Part shown: positions 1 to 7,739 of the stretch, in pieces
How positions within the stretch are numbered: the first letter of the stretch is position 1
How the letters are laid out: every line of letters begins with the position of its first letter
Assembly (NCBI GenBank): GCA_964486455.1
Contig: CAZAMP010000005.1
Coordinates: forward strand, 1-64,000
Length of the DNA stretch: 64,000 bases
Direction of reading: 5' to 3'
Source of the DNA: CAZAMP01 sp964486455
Lineage (GTDB): Bacteria; Eisenbacteria; RBG-16-71-46; CAZAMP01
Position numbers and translations under genes: made by a program
Notes under the pieces: generated by a model
Told to the model about the DNA's origin: nothing
Seen by the model: only the letters and a program-made list of their open reading frames with translations
Databases searched by the model: none

Positions 1-480
1 GATTGCGCCACGGACGCCGGAGATATCCGCGCGGACGACGTCTATCTGTCCTGACTTGAGAGCGCCGACGTTGAGCACCATGTCGATCTCCTGCGCGCCT
101 CGGTCGTGGACCCGCTCGGCCTCGAAGGCCTTCATGACGGGACGCATGGCTCCGAGTGGAAAACCCACGACGGTGCAAACCTGCACAGATCTTGCGATCA
201 GCCGGCGCGCGCAGAACGGGACCCACACCGGGTTGACGCACACGGCCGCGAACCCGAACTCGACCGCTTCGTCGCACAGAGTGCTTAGCATGGTTTCGGT
301 GGCGTCCGGGCGTAGCACGGTATGGTCGATCAGCGGCGTAACGCGCGGGGAGGAGAGCCTTGCCGGACCGGCGGTTGCCTGTAGCGGCTCTCGGGGCTGG
401 GGAGATGAGGAGACCCGGCCCAGCCGCTTCATGACTTCTCGTGTGATGTCCCTTACGAGGGCGTCGTGCCGACTACTCAT
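1..480 (-). CDS. deoC: Deoxyribose-phosphate aldolase (DeoC), partial, with N-terminal extension
   Basis: DeoC cleaves 2-deoxyribose-5-phosphate to acetaldehyde and glyceraldehyde-3-phosphate. The gene runs leftward off the window, so only the first 160 residues are visible. They include the family motifs LIDHTVLRPDAT, CVNPVWV, VCTVVGFPLGA and EIDMVLNVGALKSG, whose Asp matches the catalytic Asp102 region of E. coli DeoC. The Schiff-base lysine lies beyond the edge. About 45 residues precede the barrel: a likely amphipathic helix (HDALVRDITREVMKRLG, residues 5-21), then a Ser/Pro/Ala-rich linker. This layout is typical of microcompartment encapsulation peptides. The ATG overlaps the stop of the upstream RpiB-like gene (ATGA), so the two are translationally coupled. 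Identity is certain; encapsulation is inferred. Confidence 0.93.
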   Translation of the reverse strand, partial: MSSRHDALVRDITREVMKRLGRVSSSPQPREPLQATAGPARLSSPRVTPLIDHTVLRPDATETMLSTLCDEAVEFGFAAVCVNPVWVPFCARRLIARSVQVCTVVGFPLGAMRPVMKAFEAERVHDRGAQEIDMVLNVGALKSGQIDVVRADISGVRGAI

Positions 481-1031
481 GTGTCGCTCTCGAGTCGCAT
501 GATCTTCTCCACGCGCCGGGCGTGTCGTCCGCCGTCGAACGGAGTTCTCAACCAGAGTCGAATGAGCGTCCGCGCGAAACCGGCGTTCACGACGCGGGAC
601 CCGAGCGCGAGAACGTTGGCATCGTTGTGGCGGCGGCTGTTCTCGACGGTCATCTGGTCGTGACAGAGCGCACATCGAATGCCGTCGATCTTGTTCGCCG
701 CCATCGTGGATCCGATCCCGGCCGCGTCGATGAGAATGCCGCGTTCGCACTCGCCCCGATTGATTTTGAGTGCGACGGCGCGCGCGATATCCGGATAGTC
801 AACCGACTCCTCCGAATGCGTGCCGCAGTCGAGCACTTCGTATCCGAGGTCTTCGCCGACGTATTCGACGATCAGCTGCTTGTAGCGGAATGCGCTGTGG
901 TCGGCCCCGATCGCGATCCGCTTCCGGGCGGCATCGGCGGCCGGGGCGGCGGTGCGTTCGGGTTGTTGTGAGATCATCTCTCGCGCAACGCTTTCTACGA
1001 GCTTCTCGAGTTCATCCCGGGAGCGACTCAT
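477..1031 (-). CDS. rpiB: RpiB/LacAB-family sugar-phosphate isomerase with N-terminal extension
   Basis: This 184-residue protein belongs to the RpiB/LacA/LacB family, whose RpiB members interconvert ribose-5-phosphate and ribulose-5-phosphate. The core starts near residue 38 (RIAIGADHSAF) and keeps SRRHNDANVLALGSRVV, including the His equivalent to E. coli His99. The loop normally reading CGTGIG reads DAAGIGS (Asp102 at the Cys66 position), so the classic catalytic cysteine is missing. A charged helix (residues 5-20, RDELEKLVESVAREMI) and an Ala/Pro linker precede the core, as in microcompartment cargo. The ATG at 1031 was chosen because it overlaps the stop of the upstream deaminase-like gene (ATGA); a longer open frame upstream has no family similarity. 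The true substrate is uncertain. Confidence 0.88.
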   Translation of the reverse strand: MSRSRDELEKLVESVAREMISQQPERTAAPAADAARKRIAIGADHSAFRYKQLIVEYVGEDLGYEVLDCGTHSEESVDYPDIARAVALKINRGECERGILIDAAGIGSTMAANKIDGIRCALCHDQMTVENSRRHNDANVLALGSRVVNAGFARTLIRLWLRTPFDGGRHARRVEKIMRLESDT

Positions 1032-1462
1032 GTGCCTGTATCCTCGTGATCGGGGCGGTAATCCAGGAAGGGCTCGGGGAGAAGCGCGGCGGCATCCAAC
1101 CGCTCGGGGCCGCCATTCGCTCCGACGATGTAGATCTTGGTACCAGCGGCGAGTTCGGACAGGCTCTGCCTGCAAAGCCCGCACGGCCGCCGAGCCCCGC
1201 GGGGATGCGCGCCGACAATCATGTTCAGCTCGCCGGCGGCTTCCGCCGTTGCTCTCGCCAGCGCGAGTCGCAGCGCGCAGACGGAGAGCCCGGGTGTCTT
1301 GCTGATGATCGTCTTGGCCGTGAAGACGCGCCCATCGCTCGCGGCGATCGCCGCCGCAGTCGGGCAGGGGCTCTCTGTGGCTCCCAGATGCCGTCTGGCG
1401 ATCTCGGCCAGCTTGGTGGCGAGAGCGTCGTCGGATTCTGAAGTGTGAGACGGTTTTGCCAT
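1028..1462 (-). CDS. Cytidine deaminase-like protein lacking the catalytic glutamate
   Basis: This 144-residue protein has the cytidine deaminase fold signature. A Cys at residue 62 (SVCALRLAL) and the PCGLCRQ motif (Cys94, Cys97) would form the three-cysteine zinc site. In active enzymes the first motif is CAE; here it is CAL (Leu64, codon CTG at 1271-1273), so the proton-shuttling Glu is absent. The substrate-binding NxEN segment before it is also missing (TIISKTPG). It is therefore either a pseudoenzyme, perhaps structural, or an enzyme with another chemistry. It heads the leftward operon with the RpiB-like and DeoC genes. No ribosome-binding site is visible and a possible -10 box sits nine bases before the ATG, which suggests a leaderless message. 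Confidence 0.8.
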   Translation of the reverse strand: MAKPSHTSESDDALATKLAEIARRHLGATESPCPTAAAIAASDGRVFTAKTIISKTPGLSVCALRLALARATAEAAGELNMIVGAHPRGARRPCGLCRQSLSELAAGTKIYIVGANGGPERLDAAALLPEPFLDYRPDHEDTGT

Positions 1463-1471
1463 GGCGGCCGC

Positions 1472-1500
1472 AGTCTAGCAGGCGGCTCGGTGGCTCGCCA
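1472..1500 (-). promoter_or_regulatory. Possible promoter of the deaminase-like/rpiB/deoC operon
   Basis: On the minus strand a TAGACT -10-like box (1472-1477) lies 17 bases from a weak -35-like TGGCGA (1495-1500). The -10 box ends only nine bases before the ATG, so transcription would start almost at the start codon. The same TAGACTGCGG string occurs before rng, and TAGATTGCGT before mreB. Confidence 0.35.
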
Positions 1501-1766
1501 GCGTCGATGGCTGCGTTGATGTCGCTCGGCTCCCCACGCGGGGACTTCGCCCGGCGCTCCGCAACCGGTCGCTCGGCTCGCCGCGCGCCGAGCCTCGCTC
1601 GCTAGCACGTAGTTGGCGACGCTTCGACCAACCTGTCCCACCAACCTCATGTTGGCATCGCCGCCGGCAGTCTCTTCGCCGCGACGTGTGTACTCATTCG
1701 ACTCAGACGGCAGGGAGATCCCACGACCGCACGCGCAGACCATTTCATGTTGTGAGGGCACGAAGA
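1501..1766. other. Non-coding stretch, no recognisable gene
   Basis: This is the rest of a 350-base gap between the leftward deaminase-like operon and the end of the S8 peptidase gene. It is GC-rich, with short repeats of the type gtcgctcggct near 1528 and 1569. Open frames here run out of frame into the deaminase-like gene and have no family features. No RNA gene was recognised. Confidence 0.5.
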
Positions 1767-1794
1767 AGGCCCCGGCGATCGAACGCCGGGGCCT
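1767..1794 (-). terminator. Rho-independent-type terminator of the S8 peptidase gene
   Basis: A perfect 11-bp stem (aggccccggcg paired with cgccggggcct) encloses a six-base loop. It lies 19 bases past the peptidase stop codon and is followed on the minus strand by the T-rich TTCTTCGT. Confidence 0.75.
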
Positions 1795-1812
1795 CCAGCA
1801 ATCTCGATGAGA

Positions 1813-4692
1813 CTACTTCAGCAACGTCAGACGCTGCCGGTAGGTGTGTCCATCCGCACGCAGGCGGAGGAAGTAGAGACCGCTCGCAAGCTTGTGGCCG
1901 CTGCGGTCGGTGCCGTCCCAGAGCATCTTGTAACGTCCCGGTGACTGCCTCCCCGACACCAGTGTCTCCACCAGGCGTCCGTTCACGTCGAAGATATCGA
2001 GTTTCACGTCGGTCTGTGTCGCGAGCTCATAGATGATCTGCGTGGTCGGATTGAACGGATTGGGTGAGACGGTTTCCAGGCGTGTCATACCGGTGATCTG
2101 CGTCGGTCCGTGGACCGCCGTGACCTCGCCCGGATAGCCTTCGATAATGACGTCGTCAATGGCCGCCTCGCAGATCGAGTTGTTCGGGTCATCCTGGGCG
2201 ATGACTCGAAGTTGCATCTGACTCGTCACATCCGTGGCGGGACAGACGAGCAGCGACACCTCGGTCCACGCGTTCACCGTGTGGTCGAGTCGTTCGAGCG
2301 CCGACCAGCTGGCGCCACCGTCGCTCGAGATGTCGACCTCGAGGATATCGTTGTCCGGGCTGTTGCCACGGTCGTGGTACCAGCGCCAGTACGTGATCTT
2401 CCCTTCGATGACACTCGAGAGGTCGAAGATGGGGGAGACGAGCGTCGTACGGCCGCCGTCGACGTCGTCGGTTCCCGGCTCACCACCCGCGGCGCCCGTG
2501 ACGAAGCACATGACGCCCGGCGCGTCCGTGTGATCGTCCTCGGGTTGGCACGGCTGACCGTCGTAGACCGTTCCGACCGGGTCCGCACGCTCCCAGAGGC
2601 CGGCCGTCGCGTTGTCGCCGGCGACGCCCAGCGTCCATCCTTCGTCGGCCTCGACGTCATCCTCGAACAACACCAATGACGGAAGATCGACGATGATCTG
2701 ACGTAGCGATGACGGAGCACCCGCCGGATCGGTTGCCGTGTTTCCGATCGCGTCACGCGCCTCGACATAGAACTCGATCAGCGTGCCGAGCGGCTGCCCG
2801 AGGATCTCGGCGTGGTAGCGGTCGCTTCCGACGAGCGCCATCTCCACTTCCGAGAAGGCGCCTTCGTTCAGCCGGTACACAAGGTTCGCTTCCACGTACT
2901 GGAGGTTGTCCGTGATCGTGGCTTCGATCTCGTACGGCCCGTACGTGTCCTCGGTTGCGCACGGCTGCGACACCTCGGCGATCACCGGCGGCGTGGCGTC
3001 GAACGCCGACGGATCGAGCGCGAAGTCGAGCGTGGTGACTTCGGAGTCGACCACCTCGACGTTGTATTCCGTCGCGGTCTCGAAGGCGGGGTGCGTCACG
3101 CGAACGGTGTACGTGCCCGCCGGGATCATGGCGGAGTAGACACCGTCGTTGTCGCTGTCCGTGTTGCGGGATGCCTCGATCACCTCGACGTCTGCTCCCG
3201 GGACCGGGTTGCCGGTGTCCGAGTGTGTGATCGTGCCGGTGAGGGTTCCGAATCCGGTCAGCGACGCCAGCACGGCCTCGTAGGCATTCACGAAGCCCAT
3301 GCCGTAGATGTTGTCCTCGCCCGTGGTGCCGAAGTCCCACGACGTGGTCATGATGATGTCTTTCATGACGTCGATTTCGATGTCGGGATTGGCCTCACGA
3401 AGGAGACCGAAGATACCCGTCACATGAGGACCGGACATCGATGTGCCGCTGTAGCTCGACGAGTAACCGCCGCCGGGGATGGACGAGTAGACACTCACGC
3501 CCGGCGCGCAGACCTCGGGCTTGATCGTCGCGTGATCGCACCCGGACGGTCCGCGGCTCGAGAAGCTCGCGATCGGGTAAGGGAACCCGTAGTTCGTCGC
3601 GTCGCACGCGCCGATGGCGTAGCAGTTGTACGGCGTGGTGATCCGATCCGGCGGAGAGCCGATGGTCTCCGATCCCGGACCCTCGTTGCCGGCGGAGAAG
3701 ACCACCGCGCAACCCGAAGCCTCGCAGTTGTCAATCACGTCCCACCAACCATCGAAGCAGTCGGGGTAGCCAAAGCCTTCGTTGATTCGCCATGAGTTCT
3801 GAACGGCGTCGGCGACGTCATCGACGCTTCCCGGATCGCCGTCGGGATCCGCGAACCACTGAAACGCTTCGATGATGTCGTTGTCGAACTCACCGCTCAC
3901 GCCCTGGTTGATCGCGTTGCATGCGATCCACTGCGCGCTCGGGGAAACACCGATCGAGTCGTCCGGTGCCAGACCGCACTCCGTGCCCATGACATGGGTT
4001 CCGTGACCGTTAGTGTCTGTAGGGAATGTCGTGCCCGTTCCCAAGAGGTCGAGCCAGCATTCCTGCCACGGGTGTTCGACACCGCGCCAGCGCGCCGAGA
4101 GAGCGGGGTGATTGCCGTCAACACCGGTATCGAGGTTGGCGAGCAGACGCCCGGCTCCCGTGATACCAAGCTCGTACCAAACGCGATCGGCGAGGATGGC
4201 GCGAAGCCCCGGCGTAACACCGATGCCTCGTTGCGCGCCGGAGTTCGACATCTCGACCGGCTCGACGAGCGAGGCTCCGAAGTTCGGAGCGATCAGGCCG
4301 ACATCCGTCCGATCGCCGATCTCTCGAATTGCAGATTCGGTTCCGTAGAAGATCACGGCGTTCGAGATCCAGTACGCCGTGTAGCCGTCAACTTCACCGG
4401 CGCTCTTCAGCGCCTCCAATCGATCGAGAAGAGGCGTCTGGACGACGCTCGCCGCCTGGAGTGCCTCGATGACTTCTTGATGACGCTCGGCGCGGCTGGC
4501 CTTTCGCTCGGTCAGCGATGCACTGAGTACCTGGATGTCCGCGCGGTCAGCCATGTACACGATGACAGACGCCTTCTCGCCATCCTCGAGGAGCGAGAGC
4601 TGGTCGAGAACCGCATCGTGAAGGGTGCCCGCGGCAACAGGAGAAACGCACAGGATGCCCAGAAGGGCAGCTGCAAATAGCCGATGGAGCAT
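1813..4692 (-). CDS. Secreted S8 (subtilisin-family) serine peptidase with FlgD-like C-terminal domain
   Basis: This 959-residue protein is a predicted extracellular protease. A signal peptide (residues 1-21, ending SPVAA) is followed by an inhibitor-I9-like propeptide region. The subtilase domain has the complete triad: Asp188 (NLDTGVDGNH), His230 (NGHGTHVMG) and Ser418 (SGTSMSGPH), with oxyanion Asn336 (SAGNEGPG). A carboxypeptidase-regulatory-like beta domain follows (about 483-560, GTLTGTITHSDTG), then a long beta-rich region. The last 90 residues form a FlgD-type Ig-like domain (VSPNPFNPTT through SGLYFLRLRADG), common in secreted proteins of FCB-group bacteria and thought to help export or surface attachment. 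The ATG has a strong AAGGAGG ribosome-binding site. It probably feeds on protein; no link to its neighbours is visible. Confidence 0.95.
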   Translation of the reverse strand: MLHRLFAAALLGILCVSPVAAGTLHDAVLDQLSLLEDGEKASVIVYMADRADIQVLSASLTERKASRAERHQEVIEALQAASVVQTPLLDRLEALKSAGEVDGYTAYWISNAVIFYGTESAIREIGDRTDVGLIAPNFGASLVEPVEMSNSGAQRGIGVTPGLRAILADRVWYELGITGAGRLLANLDTGVDGNHPALSARWRGVEHPWQECWLDLLGTGTTFPTDTNGHGTHVMGTECGLAPDDSIGVSPSAQWIACNAINQGVSGEFDNDIIEAFQWFADPDGDPGSVDDVADAVQNSWRINEGFGYPDCFDGWWDVIDNCEASGCAVVFSAGNEGPGSETIGSPPDRITTPYNCYAIGACDATNYGFPYPIASFSSRGPSGCDHATIKPEVCAPGVSVYSSIPGGGYSSSYSGTSMSGPHVTGIFGLLREANPDIEIDVMKDIIMTTSWDFGTTGEDNIYGMGFVNAYEAVLASLTGFGTLTGTITHSDTGNPVPGADVEVIEASRNTDSDNDGVYSAMIPAGTYTVRVTHPAFETATEYNVEVVDSEVTTLDFALDPSAFDATPPVIAEVSQPCATEDTYGPYEIEATITDNLQYVEANLVYRLNEGAFSEVEMALVGSDRYHAEILGQPLGTLIEFYVEARDAIGNTATDPAGAPSSLRQIIVDLPSLVLFEDDVEADEGWTLGVAGDNATAGLWERADPVGTVYDGQPCQPEDDHTDAPGVMCFVTGAAGGEPGTDDVDGGRTTLVSPIFDLSSVIEGKITYWRWYHDRGNSPDNDILEVDISSDGGASWSALERLDHTVNAWTEVSLLVCPATDVTSQMQLRVIAQDDPNNSICEAAIDDVIIEGYPGEVTAVHGPTQITGMTRLETVSPNPFNPTTQIIYELATQTDVKLDIFDVNGRLVETLVSGRQSPGRYKMLWDGTDRSGHKLASGLYFLRLRADGHTYRQRLTLLK

Positions 4693-5031
4693 GCGAGACC
4701 TCCTTGAGGGGTGGAAGGGACTTCGCCGGGTTTTGCACCCCGGTAAACGTAACTAGTTTATCACAGCTACAGCGCTTCCGGTATCAGCCGGCGCCGAAAG
4801 GATGAGCGTAGGGATGCAGATCGCAGGACCGCTCTCCGGTCCTACTAACGCAAATCTAGTGGTTTTGGTGATCTGAAGGTGTTAAACTAATCCGGAATCT
4901 TGGTCACAGGAGTATACGTGTATCTGCAACCCGGATGTGGTGTGGAACGCGACCCGCGGGACCGCACGCGGAGAGTCCATATCTCATCCAAGAGGCACGT
5001 CAACGGGGTCCATCGAAAAGGAGAGCATCAG
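4693..5031. other. Divergent promoter region between two secreted-protein genes
   Basis: This 339-base gap separates the leftward S8 peptidase from the rightward lamin-tail gene and should hold both promoters. Each side has a TAAACTA element: TAAACTAGTT on the minus strand at 4751-4760, and TTAAACTAAT on the plus strand at 4882-4891. Either could be a -10 region, but no convincing -35 partner is present. No RNA or small gene was recognised. Confidence 0.45.
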
Positions 5032-6258
5032 ATGAAGAGAGCGCTATGGGTGGCACTGGCCTTGATGATTCCCGCCGCCGGTCAGGCGATCGTGATCAAC
5101 GAGGTCCTCTATGACGGGCCGGGTGCCGACGCCGGTACGTTCGTCGAGCTCAAGGGTGAGCCGGGCACGGACCTGACGGGCTGGACGATCGTCGGCGTGA
5201 ACGGGAACGGCGGCGCGGACTACGCCACGATCGTACTCGACGGCTACAGCATTCCTGCCGACGGCTACTTTGTCGCCGGACAGGATTCCACAACCATCAA
5301 CTGGGACATGATTCACGGCGTCGATCTCCAGAACGGGGCGGATGAGGTCGAACTCCGGTATCTCGACGAGACGATGGACAGCGTCTGTTACGGATCCAGC
5401 GGCGATCTCGTTTGCGAGGGCGGCACGTACGCCCCCGACGTCCCCGGCGGCACGTCGATCGCGCGCTGTCCGGACGGGCAGGACACTGACGACAACGAGG
5501 CGGATTTCGCGGCCGACGACACGCCGACAGCAGGCGAAGAGAACGACGCTGATTGCGGTGGCGTGGAGCCGACCGACTACACGTGCGCCGAGCTGCGCGA
5601 GAACGATGCTGACGGCATTCCGGTTCACCTCAATGAGCTCGTGCGCGTCACCGATCTCATCTTGCTGACGGATGTTCCGCTGTTCTCGGATGACTACATG
5701 GACGCCCACGCGACCGACGGCACCGGGTGCATTCAGCTGTTCGACTTCGGATACGACGCCCTCACGTACCCGCTGTACGAAGGGGACCTGCTCGAGGTCG
5801 TGGGCACGGTTGCTTTCTACAATGGCATGACGGAGCTCGTGAGTCTCGATGTCACGGTTCTGGGTACGGCACCGGTGCCGGCCGCGACCGAACTCACGAC
5901 CGCCGTGCTCGCGGCTGGCGGCGAGGAGTACGAGAGCTGCCTCATCAGCATTTGTGGCGTCTACATCGTTGGTGGCGACGATTGGCCGGTCGAGGGTGAC
6001 AACGCCAATATCGAAATCGATGACGGAAGCGGTCCGTCGGTGATGCGTCTCGACAAAGACACCGACATCGACGGGTCGGATGCGGTCGTCGAGCCGTTCA
6101 CGGTGACCGGTATCACGACGCAGTATGACAGCGAGGCCCCGCACGACAGCGGCTACCAGATCAAGCCGCGCTATCGTGTCGAGATCGAGGACGGAGTCGA
6201 CTGTCCGACGGCGACGTTCGAGTCGACCTGGGGACAGATCAAGCAGCACTACCGCTAG
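5032..6258 (+). CDS. Secreted lamin-tail-domain protein with OB-like domain
   Basis: This 408-residue protein starts with a signal peptide (MKRALWVALALMIPAAGQA). A lamin-tail domain follows (about 18-140: VINEVLYDGPG, FVELKGEPGTDLTGWTIVG), a beta fold common in bacterial extracellular proteins. A second beta domain (about 185-295, YTCAELRENDADG through YEGDLLEVVGTV) resembles the OB-fold of secreted nucleases, but no nuclease motif is visible. It ends STWGQIKQHYR, which may be a sorting tail. The start was moved to the ATG at 5032, preceded by aaaaggaga; an upstream in-frame start would bury the signal peptide. The function is unknown. A nucleic-acid or cell-surface role would suit the nucleoside genes nearby, but that is speculative. 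Confidence 0.85.
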   Translation: MKRALWVALALMIPAAGQAIVINEVLYDGPGADAGTFVELKGEPGTDLTGWTIVGVNGNGGADYATIVLDGYSIPADGYFVAGQDSTTINWDMIHGVDLQNGADEVELRYLDETMDSVCYGSSGDLVCEGGTYAPDVPGGTSIARCPDGQDTDDNEADFAADDTPTAGEENDADCGGVEPTDYTCAELRENDADGIPVHLNELVRVTDLILLTDVPLFSDDYMDAHATDGTGCIQLFDFGYDALTYPLYEGDLLEVVGTVAFYNGMTELVSLDVTVLGTAPVPAATELTTAVLAAGGEEYESCLISICGVYIVGGDDWPVEGDNANIEIDDGSGPSVMRLDKDTDIDGSDAVVEPFTVTGITTQYDSEAPHDSGYQIKPRYRVEIEDGVDCPTATFESTWGQIKQHYR

Positions 6259-6291
6259 ACTCCGGTGGCCGTCACGACGGCCTGGTCATGA

Positions 6292-6323
6292 AAAGACCCC
6301 CTCGCCACGGCGAGGGGGTCTTT
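6292..6323. terminator. Bidirectional terminator hairpin
   Basis: A stem of agaccccctcgcc (6294-6306) paired with ggcgagggggtct (6309-6321) is flanked by A-run and T-run. It lies between the convergent ends of the lamin-tail gene and the MobA-like gene and can serve both. Confidence 0.85.
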
Positions 6324-6355
6324 GTCGTGCAGGATTACCACGAGAGGACCGTGCT

Positions 6356-7000
6356 CTATGCAGGTTCCTCGGTGGTTGCGGCAACCTCCGGCGCGCGGGG
6401 CTCGAGTCCCAGACGCTTGAGAAGCTCCTCGTAGTCGTCCTCACTGTCGATGTCGAAGACGAAAACATTCGTCGTGAAATGGATGTCGAGAACATCCCGC
6501 GGGTGATCGACGAGGACTGTGCGGACGTCGTCCTCGGCCTCGAGCGACATGAGCCGGTCACGATAGCGCCGGTCCAGGATGACGGGAAAGCCCGGCACGC
6601 GCTGATACGCGGGTACCACGATGCCTTCGTGGGCTTCCTCGAAGCGGTCGATCAGATGGTCGACCTGCTCCGTTTGCACAAGCGGAAGATCGCCCGGCAT
6701 GATGAGGTAAGCCTCCGCCTCCGCGGACGCGACCGTCATTCCGGCGCGGATCGAGGATCCAATACCGGACTCGTAGTCGGCGTTGTGTTCGATCGTGGCC
6801 GAAGTGCCCGACAACGCGTTTCGGACCTCCTCGTGGTCGGCCCCGACGACGACGACGATCTCGTTCACCTTCGCCCGCTGCAGGTTGTCGACGACGTGAC
6901 GAACAATAGCCTTGTCCTCCAGGGGCAACGTCAGCTTGGGCTTGTCCATCCCCGTGGTTTCACCGGCCGCGAGGACCACCGCCGAGATAGTCTTGGCCAT
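6356..7000 (-). CDS. MobA-like nucleotidyltransferase
   Basis: This 214-residue protein has the MobA/MocA-type nucleotidyltransferase fold, which transfers CMP or GMP to a cofactor or activates a sugar phosphate. Its N-terminus carries a variant nucleotide-binding loop (AVVLAAGETTGMDKPKLTLPL), where the usual Arg-Met-Gly reads Gly-Met-Asp. The metal-binding motif is IMPGDLPLV and a later substrate loop is VPGFPVILDRRY. The last 20 residues are an Ala/Glu-rich tail. The ATG has a clear ctaggagg ribosome-binding site. No molybdopterin gene is nearby, so the substrate cannot be named. It stands alone, 116 bases from the next leftward gene. Confidence 0.8.
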   Translation of the reverse strand: MAKTISAVVLAAGETTGMDKPKLTLPLEDKAIVRHVVDNLQRAKVNEIVVVVGADHEEVRNALSGTSATIEHNADYESGIGSSIRAGMTVASAEAEAYLIMPGDLPLVQTEQVDHLIDRFEEAHEGIVVPAYQRVPGFPVILDRRYRDRLMSLEAEDDVRTVLVDHPRDVLDIHFTTNVFVFDIDSEDDYEELLKRLGLEPRAPEVAATTEEPA

Positions 7001-7116
7001 GCCTTGATCCTCCTAGTAATGAGGGAAACCCTAATCGTGCGGTCCGGCGCCCTGAAATTCGGGCGCGGATACAGAGCGCGCAAGGATAACGACAAGACCG
7101 CCCGGAGATCAAGATC

Positions 7117-7584
7117 TCAGGCGAGATAGTGGAGCAGTGGTGAGATCCGACCACGAAGACGGACCAGCAAGAACGCGCCGAGCGCAATGGGCACGAAGGC
7201 GAGCGCGACGGGCCCGCGCAGGAAGAAGAAGACCAGGCCGGCGGCACCGGCAAGCTCCGCGGCCGCGCCGGATATCACGAAGAGCGTGAATAGCTGCCCG
7301 GTCGCTCGCTCGAACGGCTCTCCGGCCGTGTCGAAGATTCGGTGATCCGCCGAAGGCAGACGCCCCATGAGCCTCATGGAAGCCGTCGCCGTGATGAGCA
7401 CGACCGCCGCCACGACCAGCAGAGCTTCTTGTCCGGCCGAGATGCCGATCCGTCCGTGGGCATGGCGTGACGCACCCGCGAGCAGGACGGCGGCGTAAAC
7501 GCCCAGTCCTGCGGCATATGCCCACCAAACGACCTGAAACGACCGTCGAGTGAGCTTGCTTCTGGGTGCCGCAACCTGGGGCAT
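7117..7584 (-). CDS. Small multi-spanning membrane protein, unknown function
   Basis: I do not recognise this 155-residue protein. It has four predicted membrane segments, near residues 18-38 (VVWWAYAAGLGVYAAVLLAG), 48-70 (ALLVVAAVVLITATASM), 98-122 (LFTLFVISGAAAELAG) and 126-145 (PVALAFVPIALGAFLLV), and a short basic N-terminus. The start was placed at the internal ATG at 7584 because the upstream extension is Pro/Arg-rich and unlike a protein. It follows the add gene on the same strand after a 155-base gap, so co-transcription is possible. Confidence 0.65.
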   Translation of the reverse strand: MPQVAAPRSKLTRRSFQVVWWAYAAGLGVYAAVLLAGASRHAHGRIGISAGQEALLVVAAVVLITATASMRLMGRLPSADHRIFDTAGEPFERATGQLFTLFVISGAAAELAGAAGLVFFFLRGPVALAFVPIALGAFLLVRLRGRISPLLHYLA

Positions 7585-7739
7585 TTTGGGGTCTCCGTCG
7601 GCAGCTCGGTATCGCCCGTGCGGAGGCGGAACTTCATGGGCTCCGGGTCTGGGCCCGGGACCGCTCCGCACCCTCATTCTATCAGTTTCGACCGCTGCCC
7701 CGCTACCTCGGACCGGGCCCATTGTGGGGTTGCCGTCAG

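Noticed and set aside
1225..1761. Minus-strand open frame of 178 codons beside the deaminase-like gene
   Set aside because: It is out of frame with that gene over half its length and is Arg/Pro-rich without homology.
6125..7129. Plus-strand open frame (334 codons) across the terminator and the MobA-like gene
   Set aside because: It overlaps the lamin-tail gene end, a clear terminator and a conserved minus-strand gene.
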